Shown: piece after piece, positions 7,649-16,363 of the stretch
How positions within the stretch are numbered: the first letter of the stretch is position 1
How the letters are laid out: every line of letters begins with the position of its first letter
Translations under genes and position numbers: made by a program
Origin: JBFJKD01 sp038106145
GTDB lineage: Bacteria; Pseudomonadota; Gammaproteobacteria; Pseudomonadales; Porticoccaceae
DNA length: 64,000 nt
Direction: 5' to 3'
Assembly (NCBI GenBank): GCA_038106145.1
Contig: JAYODD010000010.1
Span: 1-64,000 of the forward strand
Notes under the pieces: generated by a model
Told to the model about the DNA's origin: nothing
What the model saw: only the letters and a program-made list of their open reading frames with translations
Database searches by the model: none

Positions 7649-8446
7649 TCAGTTAAAAACACCCTGAGTTGAGTCGCCATCCACAGTGACCACCGAGCCA
7701 GAAATATAGGAGGCGCGATCAGAGGCGACAAAACAGATCACGTCCCCCAACTCCTCCGGTTCCGCGAGGCGGCCCATGGGAAAACCTTTCAATACTTCCG
7801 CCTCGAGGGCGTCAGGGGTTTTGCCTTCGGCTGCGGAACGGCCTTTGATCAGACGTAGAAAGCGTTCGGTCAAGACGCCAGAGGGGGCCACACCGACCAC
7901 CCGAATGTTATCTGCGGCCCCCATATCGGCCAGGCTTTTCGTGAAGTTCACCAGCGCGGCATTGGACATACCCACGGCCATGTAGGAGTATTTGGGATTG
8001 CGCGCCGCCGTCCCCAGCACATTGATAATACGTCCGCCGCCCTGCTCGCGCATCACCGGGTAGACCGCCTGGCAAGTGCGAATGTATGCCTGCACTTTCT
8101 GATTCCAGCCTTCAAGCCAGTCGCTGCTGGAGATTGTCAGGAAATCGCCAGTGGGAATTTTACCCGCGCCATTGTTAATCAGCACATCAACGCGACCGTA
8201 CCTCGCCATCGCAACCTGCATTAAACGTTGTACCTCTGCGTCGCGAGTGACATCGCAGCTTTGAGTGATGATCTGTGCATCGGTTACCGCGCGAACGTCA
8301 CTGGCCACATGATTCAGGGTCTCGAGATTACGCGCTGCAAGCACCAAGCGCGCCCCCTCTTTGGCAAATGCCGTGGTCACGGCCACACCGATGCCCTTGC
8401 TGGCTCCGGTCACAATCACAACTTTATCTTTTAAACCCAGATCCAT
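7649..8446 (-). CDS. SDR-family oxidoreductase with non-canonical active site
   Basis: 265 residues from the ATG at 8446, which starts with the usual LKDKVVIVTGAS and has GGGGAAAAG upstream. A longer frame adds 31 unlike residues. The cofactor motif TGASKGIG (13-20) and the NNGAG segment are intact, so NAD(P) binding is likely. The catalytic region is not standard: where YxxxK-AAL is expected the protein reads VGMSN-AAL, replacing both Tyr and Lys, and the usual Ser after strand 5 falls in INVLGTAA. C-terminal SGSVVTVDGDSTQG is normal. It may be a divergent subfamily with another catalytic base. Convergent to the amidohydrolase. Confidence 0.85.
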   Translation of the reverse strand: MDLGLKDKVVIVTGASKGIGVAVTTAFAKEGARLVLAARNLETLNHVASDVRAVTDAQIITQSCDVTRDAEVQRLMQVAMARYGRVDVLINNGAGKIPTGDFLTISSSDWLEGWNQKVQAYIRTCQAVYPVMREQGGGRIINVLGTAARNPKYSYMAVGMSNAALVNFTKSLADMGAADNIRVVGVAPSGVLTERFLRLIKGRSAAEGKTPDALEAEVLKGFPMGRLAEPEELGDVICFVASDRASYISGSVVTVDGDSTQGVFN

Positions 8447-8822
8447 GAGACTTTTCCCCGAAACAAAGTTTGCGACAAGGGTCACTCGAAACGGCCAGCG
8501 CAGATGATTTGCCCTAATGATCCCGCGATGCTTTCGCATCCTTTGGCAACAACTTCAGTGTATTGATAAAGGGCGGGAATCCGCGTCATTCCGCTCCTGG
8601 ATGTGCAAACCGTCCTCGATACCTGTAACGGCAGACTAGACGGGTTTTACGATGTACGCAAACGACGCCGCATACATTGCGCCGGCAAAACTAAAGCTTG
8701 ACCGCGACCGATACTCGGGTAGAGTCACGGACTCTGCCACCAGCGGTGAAGCAAAAGCTCCATCGGCCTGCATCTGCACGTCGCCACCCGCCGCTGACCA
8801 GATTGAGCCCGGAGACGCCTGC
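8447..8822. other. Intergenic region between divergent SDR and metallopeptidase
   Basis: 376 bp, carrying the control regions of two divergent genes. In-frame upward extensions exist for both, but neither looks like protein. No clear promoter, repeat or RNA structure is recognised. Confidence 0.45.
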
Positions 8823-9926
8823 TTGAAAACGTTCAGTTGCTATTGTGGAAACAGTTTGCACTTTGAAAACAGCCGGTGTCTGGCCTGCGAACGCGCCGTC
8901 GGTTTTTTGCCGGATGAGCAACACCTTAGCGCACTGGAACCCGCGAACAACGGGCAGTGGCGCGCACTTTTTAACGATCGCGGGTACCGCCAGTGCCAAA
9001 ATTATTCCGAATATGCCGTGTGTAACTGGATGGTGCCCAGCGATCAACAACAAACCTTTTGCGCGTCCTGTGAGCTTAGCCACGTCATTCCAAATCTCAC
9101 CAGTCCACAGAATATTACCCTCTGGCATCGTCTTGAACTGGCCAAACGCCGGCTGCTTTACACCCTGTACAGTCTGCGGCTGCCGGTGGTCAGCCGTGCT
9201 CAGGACCCACACCAAGGTCTTGGCTTTGAATTTCTCGAGGATCAACCCATAAGGGGTGAATTTGGCAATGAATTAAGCGTTAAAAACTGGGTGATGTCGG
9301 GACATAACGCCGGCATCATCACCATCAATGTACTCGAAGCCGACCACGGCCCCCGGGAAGAAATGCGAGAAAAGATGAACGAACGCTATCGCACCCTGCT
9401 GGGGCATTTTCGCCACGAATCGGGGCATTATTACTGGGAGCGGCTGATCAACGGCACCTCCCGTATCGATAGCTTTCGCGAGATTTTCGGCGATGAGCGA
9501 CGCGACTACCAGCACGCCCTGCAGGTGTACTACGAACAGGGACCGCCATCGTTCTGGCAGGAAATCTGCATCAGCGCCTATAGCACCGCCCACCCCTGGG
9601 AGGACTGGGCCGAGACCTGGACCCATTATCTGCACATGGTCGACACGCTGGAAACTGCCCACGACTTCGGCTTTAGCATCGCGGGGCATTATGTCTCGCC
9701 CCCGCAGCCCGATATGCAAATGGCCCATGGCTACGTCCGCCCCACCACATTCGATGAACTGTTTGACGACTGGGGTCGACTGACCGTGGCACTCAATGCA
9801 CTGAACCGCAGCATGGGGTTGGAAGATGCGTACCCTTTTGTGGTTTCGGGCTTACAGACCCTGCAAAAATTGCAGTACGTGCACGACGTTATCAACGAGG
9901 TTAGCGGCCAAACGTCGCCCAACTGA
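8823..9926 (+). CDS. Zinc-ribbon, putative zinc-binding metallopeptidase (COG4307/DUF2248-like)
   Basis: 367 residues if translation starts at the TTG at 8823. I prefer that start because family members begin with (M)KTFxCxCG and because GGAG stands 8 nt upstream; the ATG at 8652 would add 57 unlike residues. An N-terminal zinc ribbon has Cys at about 6, 8, 19 and 22, and a second Cys group lies at about 58-83. The catalytic motif is HESGH (about 198-202), a form of HExxH, and a downstream WEDWAETW may give the third ligand. It sits beside the Anbu peptidase and the ATP-grasp/alpha-E pair, so it is probably part of the same predicted peptide-modification system. Function unproven. Confidence 0.8.
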   Translation: MKTFSCYCGNSLHFENSRCLACERAVGFLPDEQHLSALEPANNGQWRALFNDRGYRQCQNYSEYAVCNWMVPSDQQQTFCASCELSHVIPNLTSPQNITLWHRLELAKRRLLYTLYSLRLPVVSRAQDPHQGLGFEFLEDQPIRGEFGNELSVKNWVMSGHNAGIITINVLEADHGPREEMREKMNERYRTLLGHFRHESGHYYWERLINGTSRIDSFREIFGDERRDYQHALQVYYEQGPPSFWQEICISAYSTAHPWEDWAETWTHYLHMVDTLETAHDFGFSIAGHYVSPPQPDMQMAHGYVRPTTFDELFDDWGRLTVALNALNRSMGLEDAYPFVVSGLQTLQKLQYVHDVINEVSGQTSPN

Positions 9927-9954
9927 CGCTACGCTGATTTTTATGTGGCCTCGC

Positions 9955-10689
9955 TTATTGTTCCCAGTCAAATCGCGGCAAGCCAGAAAACGCCTGGCGT
10001 AGCCCTTCGTTCCAGCTTTTTTGCAGGGATTTATACATCAGTGAATTAAGCGTCAACCTGGTGCGATACGGCTCCGCGATAAGATCGCGGTTGTAAATAC
10101 ACAACTCCAGCGGCGGGCCCACTGAAATATTACTGCGGATGGTCGAGTCCAGGGACACCAGTGCACAACGTGCCGCATCCTCCAATGAGGTTTCAGGCGT
10201 AATAATACGATCCAGAATCGGCTTGCCGTATTTGTTTTCACCAATCTGTAAATAGGGCGTCTCCGGTGAGGCGCTGATGTAATTGCCCTGCGGGTAAATC
10301 AAAAATATCTCCGGCGGTTGACCGGCGATCTGCCCACCGAGAATAAAGCTGGCTTCGGCATTGGCCCCGGTTCTTTTCATGGCGCCGGCGTGCTGCGCCT
10401 GCTCCCGCTGGCTAACCTGGCCAATGTAATGCGCCAGCTCGTGCAAATGCCGGCCCTTACGCAGATTGAACTGCTTTTTAGGCGCCTCAAGATCGTGTTT
10501 AATGATGTTTATTACGGCTTGCGAAGTGGCCAAATTACCCGCGGTTAGCAACACACAGAAACGCTCGTCAGGCCACACAAAAGAATGCATTTTGCTGTAG
10601 GTCGTCACATAATCGACCCCCGCGTTGGTGCGCGAATCAGATGCAAACACCAATCCCTTGTTCACACTAATTGCGAGACAATAGGTCAT
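9955..10689 (-). CDS. Anbu-type proteasome-like peptidase (COG3484)
   Basis: 244 residues. MTYCLAISVNKGLVFASDSR with the following TNAGVD gives the N-terminal nucleophile (Thr2 after Met removal) and the Asp/Arg of the Ntn-hydrolase fold. Anbu is the ancestral beta-subunit relative of HslV and the 20S proteasome and assembles into open-helical rings. Length and motifs are normal. It is divergent from the ATP-grasp gene across a 229-bp control region and tail-to-tail with the metallopeptidase. In many proteobacteria Anbu is encoded with an ATP-grasp protein, an alpha-E protein and a transglutaminase. Here three of the four partners are present. Confidence 0.9.
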   Translation of the reverse strand: MTYCLAISVNKGLVFASDSRTNAGVDYVTTYSKMHSFVWPDERFCVLLTAGNLATSQAVINIIKHDLEAPKKQFNLRKGRHLHELAHYIGQVSQREQAQHAGAMKRTGANAEASFILGGQIAGQPPEIFLIYPQGNYISASPETPYLQIGENKYGKPILDRIITPETSLEDAARCALVSLDSTIRSNISVGPPLELCIYNRDLIAEPYRTRLTLNSLMYKSLQKSWNEGLRQAFSGLPRFDWEQ

Positions 10690-10918
10690 ATGTTGTTCCG
10701 CTATCTACTTTTCGTTTTACACTCAAAAATATTTTTATGGGTGGCAGGCATCGCCCATCAAACAGACTGGATTATATAGCGTGTTTTCCGTGAAAAATAG
10801 CGCCGTTGCAAAGGTGTGCCACATACATTTTTTTTACCAGGAAACATTTCCAGTTTGCTTTTCTAGACATAAACGGGGTATAACATATTTTCTTCCACAT
10901 TATTCAAGACGTTACTAT

Positions 10919-12376
10919 ATGGCAATTCGCTGGGGCAGCTACAGGGTAAAAGGTCTTTACGACGAACTTTTGCGTGGCAGTGGACGTCCACGCCCAGCGG
11001 CCCATTTACTGTGCGATTACTTGCGCTCTCTGTCAGACCAGGACATAGAAGAATATAAAGCGGCGGCGGAATCCGCTATTCACGTCATGGGCATAACTTT
11101 TACCGTTTATAGCGAAGAAGAAGGTTCTATCGATCGCGCCTGGCCATTTGATATTATTCCACGCGTTATCGAAAAAAACGAATGGCTTAATATCGAAGCG
11201 GGGCTGAAACAACGGGTAAAGGCGCTAAACCTTTTTATCGATGATATCTATCACGACCAACGTATTGTCAAGGACAACATTTTCCCCGCAACCCTGTTAA
11301 AAAATTCAAAAAATTTTCGCCCGCAATGTGCCGGAATAAATCCGCCACTCGGTATATGGGCGCACATTTGCGGTTCCGACCTGGTGCGCGACCGGGACGG
11401 CACCGTCTACGTGCTGGAAGACAATTTACGCGTGCCATCCGGGGTTTCCTACATGATGGAAAACCGGCAGGTTATGAAGCGTGTATTTCCTGAAATGTTT
11501 GATCGCTACAACATTCTTCCAGTTGATGATTATCCTTCGCAACTTTACGACACGCTCGCGGCGCTTTCACCCCGCCCCGGCGATCAACCTGAAATCGTGG
11601 TACTGACCCCCGGCATTTATAATTCCGCTTATTTTGAACACGCCTATCTCGCGCAGCAAATGGGCGCCGAACTGGTAGAGGGTAGCGACCTGGTCGTCAG
11701 CAAGGACGACGAAGTGTTTATGCGCACTATCGAAGGACTGACTCGAGTTGATGTTATTTACCGTCGCATCGACGACCTGTTTCTCGATCCCGAGGCATTT
11801 AACCCCGATTCCTTGCTGGGCGTGCCGGGTTTAATGCGAGCCTGGCAGGCTGGCAAGGTGGCGCTGGCCAATGCGCCGGGGGCCGGCGTGGCCGACGACA
11901 AGGTGGTATACGCGTACGTGCCAGAAATTATTAAATATTATCTGGGGGAAGAGGCACTGTTGCCTAATGTGCCGACCTACAAATGCATCGATAAAAACGA
12001 TCGCGAATATGTGATACAAAATATACACAACATGGTGGTCAAACCCGCCAACGAATCCGGTGGCTACGGCATGTTGATTGGACCCCATGCCAGCAAAGCT
12101 GAACAGAGAAAATTTGTGCGGCTAATTCGGCGCGACCCACGCAACTATGTGGCGCAACCCATGTTGATGCTGTCCACCGCCCCGACCATGGTCGGCACGC
12201 GGGCCGAACCGCGACATCTGGATTTGCGCCCCTTTATTCTCAGCGGGCAGCAGACATTCGTCACCACCGGAGGTCTGACCCGTGTCGCCCTGCGGGAGGG
12301 ATCCATCGTCGTCAATTCTTCTCAGGGCGGGGGCAGCAAGGACACCTGGATTGTGGATATGGAGGGCCAGTCATGA
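10919..12376 (+). CDS. Circularly permuted ATP-grasp protein (COG2308 family)
   Basis: 485 residues from the ATG at 10919 (MAIRWGSYRVKGLYDELL). That is the family's usual length and start, so the frame extending up to 10781 is rejected. Typical segments are HICGSDLVRDRDGTVYVLEDN (about 185-206), VLEDNLRVPSGVSYMMENR, and VVKPANESGGYGMLIGP in the nucleotide-binding core. The family is predicted to form amide bonds, adding amino acids or peptides to an unknown target. Its stop overlaps the alpha-E start by 4 nt (ATGA), indicating coupled translation and a complex or shared pathway. Confidence 0.9.
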   Translation: MAIRWGSYRVKGLYDELLRGSGRPRPAAHLLCDYLRSLSDQDIEEYKAAAESAIHVMGITFTVYSEEEGSIDRAWPFDIIPRVIEKNEWLNIEAGLKQRVKALNLFIDDIYHDQRIVKDNIFPATLLKNSKNFRPQCAGINPPLGIWAHICGSDLVRDRDGTVYVLEDNLRVPSGVSYMMENRQVMKRVFPEMFDRYNILPVDDYPSQLYDTLAALSPRPGDQPEIVVLTPGIYNSAYFEHAYLAQQMGAELVEGSDLVVSKDDEVFMRTIEGLTRVDVIYRRIDDLFLDPEAFNPDSLLGVPGLMRAWQAGKVALANAPGAGVADDKVVYAYVPEIIKYYLGEEALLPNVPTYKCIDKNDREYVIQNIHNMVVKPANESGGYGMLIGPHASKAEQRKFVRLIRRDPRNYVAQPMLMLSTAPTMVGTRAEPRHLDLRPFILSGQQTFVTTGGLTRVALREGSIVVNSSQGGGSKDTWIVDMEGQS

Positions 12377-13308
12377 CCATGCTCTCCCGGGTCGCCAACA
12401 ATATTTACTGGATGGCGCGCTATCTGGAACGCGCCGAGAATACAGCGCGGCTGATTAATGTAAATACCCATTTACTGCTGGATCTGCCGAAACGCCTGGT
12501 CCTTGGTTGGGAACCCATTATCGATATTACCGACAGTCGTACGCTTTTCTACACGCTGTATGATCAGGCCGATGAGCGTAGCGTTGTTAAATTTATGGCC
12601 TCCGACACTAAAAATCCAGATTCGATTCTCAGTACACTTGGCGCCGCCCGAGAGAACGCACGCACGGTACGTGACATTATTCCCCGCGAAGCCTGGGAGC
12701 AGGTTAATCAATTGTATTTGACAGCGAAAAACAACGCTGCAAGCGTAATAACCCATCGTCACCGTTTCGACAATCTGCGCACCATAATGCTGGGATCGCA
12801 AACCATTAACGGCTTGCTGGCCGGGGCCATGACCCACGACGAAGGCTATAGCTTCCTGCGCATGGGGCGCAATCTGGAGCGCGCCGATATGACGACCCGC
12901 ATCATCGACGTGCGTTCGGCCACCTTGCTACCGGAAATTGCGGACGACCGAAAACCATTCGATAACCTGCAATGGATGAGCGTACTGAAATCACTGACAG
13001 CTTACCAGATGTACCGTCGCGAGACGCGCCTGCGTATCCGTCGTAGAGACGTGCTTAAATTTTTACTGCAGGAAGATCGCTTTCCCCGCGCGTTCCACCA
13101 CACCCTGAGGGAGGTGAAAAACTGTCTCGACGATCTGCCGCACAACGAACAACCTCTTAAAACCTTAGCCCAATTGCAACGTAAACTGATGCGCGCCAAA
13201 CCGGAGGAGTTGAAGCAGGAAAAGCTGCACGACTTTATAGACGAACTACAATTAGGCCTGACCAAAATAAACGAAAGTATCGGCAAAACCTATTTTTGGC
13301 CGAACTAA
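12373..13308 (+). CDS. Alpha-E domain protein (DUF403, COG2307)
   Basis: 311 residues, nearly all alpha-helical. It starts MTMLSRVANNIYWMARYLERAENTARL, the family signature; the ATG at 12379 is an equally possible start. A repeat-like second copy of this signature is seen at about 158-173 (FLRMGRNLERADMTTR). The partner ATP-grasp gene overlaps it by 4 nt. Alpha-E proteins always travel with such ATP-grasp enzymes, and their biochemical role is unknown. The usual next gene is a transglutaminase-like protease, but here the operon ends and a convergent monooxygenase follows. Confidence 0.9.
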   Translation: MTMLSRVANNIYWMARYLERAENTARLINVNTHLLLDLPKRLVLGWEPIIDITDSRTLFYTLYDQADERSVVKFMASDTKNPDSILSTLGAARENARTVRDIIPREAWEQVNQLYLTAKNNAASVITHRHRFDNLRTIMLGSQTINGLLAGAMTHDEGYSFLRMGRNLERADMTTRIIDVRSATLLPEIADDRKPFDNLQWMSVLKSLTAYQMYRRETRLRIRRRDVLKFLLQEDRFPRAFHHTLREVKNCLDDLPHNEQPLKTLAQLQRKLMRAKPEELKQEKLHDFIDELQLGLTKINESIGKTYFWPN

Positions 13309-13331
13309 AAATTGCTAGGGACACTCCTGTC

Positions 13332-13364
13332 GGTTCCCGCAGTCTGTAACGACATGCGGAAACC
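13332..13364. terminator. Hairpin between convergent genes
   Basis: GGTTCCCGCA and TGCGGAAACC pair at 9 of 10 positions around a 13-nt loop, between the alpha-E stop and the monooxygenase stop. No T-run follows on either strand, so it is a weak terminator candidate. Confidence 0.4.
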
Positions 13365-13394
13365 AGTCGGGGCAGACTCGTAGCGCTAAAACAT

Positions 13395-15026
13395 TTATTT
13401 CCGCAACTCGAATCCCGCGTAACCCTGCGCCGCCACCTCATCGCATTTGGCTTTGTAGTTGGGCGCGCCACCCGCGTAAAGCATAAAGGTACGTTTTTTC
13501 CCCGGATCATTGACGTTGATACCCATAAACCAGGAATCCGCTGTGGGGAACAATGTCTTCTGGGCAGTTTCGTCAACATGTATGGTCCAGGCATCTTCGG
13601 CTTCCAGAGTCGGTTCAACCTCGTGCAGACCCTTGTCCCGCATGTGACCAATCAAACCGGACACCCATTCCACATTCTGCTCGATACAGCGCGGAATATT
13701 GCAGAAGGTGGCGCCATTGTGTGGACCCACCAGGGTTAACATGTTGGGGAAACCCACGGTTTGCATACCCAGCATGGTACGGGGTCCATGCAGCCATTTA
13801 TCCCTGAGCTTCTGGCCGCCTTTGCCGGTAATATCAATACGATTCAACGCTCCGGTCACCGCATCAAAACCCGTGGCGTACACGATAATATCCAGCTGAT
13901 ACTCCTTGTCACTGCATTTAACGCCGTTGGCGGTAATACACTCAATCGGCGTATCCCTGAGATCGACAAGGGTGACGTTGTCCTGGTTGTACAGCTCGTA
14001 GTAATTGGTTTCCATGGGCACTCGGCGCGTGCCGAACCCATGATTTTTCGGAATCAACCGCTCGGCAGTGTCCGGGTTTTTCACCCGCTGACGAATTTTT
14101 TTTGCGATAAAATCCGACAGTAACTTGTTGGCTTTTAAATCCGTCATGGTGTCATAGAAATTACCCAGCCAGATTCCAAAACCCGGTTCGTCGTACAATT
14201 TTTCAAAAAAAGCCTCGCGCTCTTCGGCCGACACCTCAAAAATCGAGCGCCTGTCTACGGCGTGAATAAAGCCGCCAAAAGTAGCATTGCACTGCTCAAT
14301 AATCTCATGGTAATGGGCTTTGATGTCAGCATCTTCCTGGGCGTCAATCGGCCCATTCTTCAATGGCGCGCACCACTCAGGGGCAAGCTGGAAAACATAT
14401 AACTCGTCCGCGGTTTTCGCTGCTTCCTGAATAAACTGCACTCCCGTTGCCCCGGTACCAATCACACCGACACGTTTGCCGCTAAAATCGTTGCCGCGCC
14501 CGCCGAAGCCGTCTTTCGGATAGCGTGCGGTGTGCGCCCACTCGCCCTGAAAGTCGTCGATGCCCGGAATATTGGGCAACCGCCAGGCGGACAAAGGGCC
14601 CGTCGCGGAAATAAAGAACGTGGCGCGGGCGGTGCTGCCGTCCTCTAACTCAAGCTCCCACTGCTTATGCGCCTCGTCGTAGGTCGCCTTGGTGACACGA
14701 CTGTTAAACTGAATGTCCTTACGCAAATCAAATTTATCCGCCACAAAATTCAGATATTTTTCGGTTTCCGGCTGCGGCGCGAAACGCTCGCTCCAGGTCC
14801 ATTCCTGCATGACTTCGTCGGACCAGGAGTAAGCATAGGTATAACTTTCCGAGTCAAAACGACAGCCTGGATAACGGTTCCAGTACCAGGTGCCGCCTAC
14901 GCCGCTGCCACTTTCAAAGACCCGTACTGACAGCCCCAGCTCGCGCAATTTATATAACTGATACATACCGGCGATACCTGCACCGACAATAATCGCATCG
15001 TAAGTTGTCTGAGAAGAACTGTTCAT
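13395..15026 (-). CDS. Baeyer-Villiger-type flavin monooxygenase
   Basis: 543 residues, typical of cyclohexanone monooxygenase-type enzymes. The FAD Rossmann motif is GAGIAG (15-20), the NADPH Rossmann motif is GTGATG (190-195), and between them lies the BVMO fingerprint FQGEWAHTARYP (159-170). This matches FxGxxxHTxxxP, with Tyr in place of the common Trp. The segment GTWYWNRYPGCRFD (45-58) is also diagnostic. Such enzymes insert oxygen next to a ketone to give esters or lactones, using NADPH and O2. No dedicated esterase adjoins it, so the substrate cannot be inferred. Convergent to the alpha-E gene. Confidence 0.92.
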   Translation of the reverse strand: MNSSSQTTYDAIIVGAGIAGMYQLYKLRELGLSVRVFESGSGVGGTWYWNRYPGCRFDSESYTYAYSWSDEVMQEWTWSERFAPQPETEKYLNFVADKFDLRKDIQFNSRVTKATYDEAHKQWELELEDGSTARATFFISATGPLSAWRLPNIPGIDDFQGEWAHTARYPKDGFGGRGNDFSGKRVGVIGTGATGVQFIQEAAKTADELYVFQLAPEWCAPLKNGPIDAQEDADIKAHYHEIIEQCNATFGGFIHAVDRRSIFEVSAEEREAFFEKLYDEPGFGIWLGNFYDTMTDLKANKLLSDFIAKKIRQRVKNPDTAERLIPKNHGFGTRRVPMETNYYELYNQDNVTLVDLRDTPIECITANGVKCSDKEYQLDIIVYATGFDAVTGALNRIDITGKGGQKLRDKWLHGPRTMLGMQTVGFPNMLTLVGPHNGATFCNIPRCIEQNVEWVSGLIGHMRDKGLHEVEPTLEAEDAWTIHVDETAQKTLFPTADSWFMGINVNDPGKKRTFMLYAGGAPNYKAKCDEVAAQGYAGFELRK

Positions 15027-15807
15027 TAAATTACTCCATTCCTTTAACTGAAAAGTTGTTTATTACAAAATTTACACGCACGAATAAAACGTCCGTTCCT
15101 TTATTTATCACACGGCTTCGTTCCGATGCCGCCCTCTGGACTGCAAGTAAACCCTGCGAGGGTGACTCGTTGGAACGCGTTGCGTGCCACCTGGCTGAAC
15201 ACCAAGCCGGATCAATCGTAGGGTCCGTTCGATCAGGGACCGCAGAAAATCCCGTAAGCGGCTCTCTATTACCGGTCAGTATCTCCTGATACCAACCATT
15301 TGAAAAGAGATTATAGGCACAGTTTTTTTCAAGTTCTAATACTGTTTCATCGCTCCCTACCCACCTGATTCATTTTGGCACACCCAGCATACAGGTCAGC
15401 AATGCTCCCACGGGTTACTCGCATCTCCGCGGCGCACAGGCCTGTCGACGTTGGTCATGTACTTTACTTTTTGCCCGGCCCGAAAAGCCTTGCTTTGCAG
15501 GCGGGTCTTGAGTGGACGGCTTCGCTACAGTAAAAAGCGGTTGAATAGGTTACCCACCAGGGGCCGACGCCCTCCCGACTGGGTGACATGACCAATGGCA
15601 ATAATACCTATAACTATTTGCAATGCTTTGAGGGGTCGAATAACGACTGGCTTGCAGTGGTCGAGACTGGTATCTGCCCGCAAACAGCTTAGGGGCTGCG
15701 GCGCGGCCCCCGCGCGGACCCGGTTCCGGCTTCGTGGGCCGCCCATCCATCGACAGCCGGGTTATATAGCCGGCAGAAGATTGTAGTTTTTCCGCTAACT
15801 ATTCCAA
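15027..15807. other. Gene-free stretch of 781 bp
   Basis: No frame here on either strand looks like protein: the longest are about 95 codons and lack motifs, ribosome binding sites or sensible composition. I see no tRNA, terminator with a T-run, or repeat array. The part from about 15680 to 15740 is very GC-rich (GCGGCGCGGCCCCCGCGCGG). It may be a decayed gene. Presumably it includes the promoter of the monooxygenase at its left end. Confidence 0.5.
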
Positions 15808-16185
15808 TCAGGCTCTGGCACCTTTTAGCCAATCCCGATAGCGGTCAACCATGGTATTGTATTTGAGGTCCGTGAATTCGCCCGCATCCAGAAAAATCTT
15901 TGCGCAACTCGGACAGGCCTCAATCCAGATATGCGGTTGTTGCGCGTCGACAATTTTGTCCATTTTAACATGGCATTCAGGGCAATTGATGTCCCCTACC
16001 TTATCGTATCTGGCGCCGACCTCCGGATCTCCCATATCGACCACTGCCTCGGCGAGCCACACGCCCTTCATGCGCTCGATTGTGTCCGGGTGGCAAAACA
16101 GACCGTAGCAGCCCGTACAGCGATCCACCGTCACGTTATTAAAAGTGTAGCTTTCCAGACTGCCGGGGCATTTAGGACACTGCAT
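15808..16185 (-). CDS. TFIIB-type zinc-finger protein
   Basis: 125 residues with two zf-TFIIB units. The first has CPKC (3-6) with CTGC (18-21) followed by YGLF. The second has CPEC with CPSC followed by AKIFLDAGE. The C-x2-C ... C-x2-C-x-G-x-(W/F)-L/F-D-x-x-E pattern is diagnostic. Both units bind zinc; the function is unknown. GGAGAG lies 5-6 nt before the ATG. Transcribed alone, between a gene-free region and the porin terminator. Confidence 0.85.
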   Translation of the reverse strand: MQCPKCPGSLESYTFNNVTVDRCTGCYGLFCHPDTIERMKGVWLAEAVVDMGDPEVGARYDKVGDINCPECHVKMDKIVDAQQPHIWIEACPSCAKIFLDAGEFTDLKYNTMVDRYRDWLKGARA

Positions 16186-16313
16186 CGGACTCTCCTTGTA
16201 TGACTTATACGTTATTCACAGCGCATTTAGGCATACGACCGAAAAGCTGTCAACTGACCCGGCGCACGCAGGAGGCTCCGTAATTGCAACGCTTACTGAT
16301 TCGTTAAAACACC

Positions 16314-16356
16314 GGGCAACCCCTGTTTACAGGTGATCAGGGGTATCCCGTTGCCC
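16314..16356 (-). terminator. Terminator-like hairpin after the porin gene
   Basis: On the minus strand, just after the porin stop, GGGCAAC ... CCCCTG pairs with CAGGGG-TTGCCC, with a 6-nt bulge on one side, and GGTGTTTT follows. A smaller alternative hairpin (CCTG-TTTA-CAGG, 16322-16333) lies in the loop. It most likely ends the nitrate transporter/porin operon. Confidence 0.55.
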
Positions 16357-16363
16357 CTGTTTC

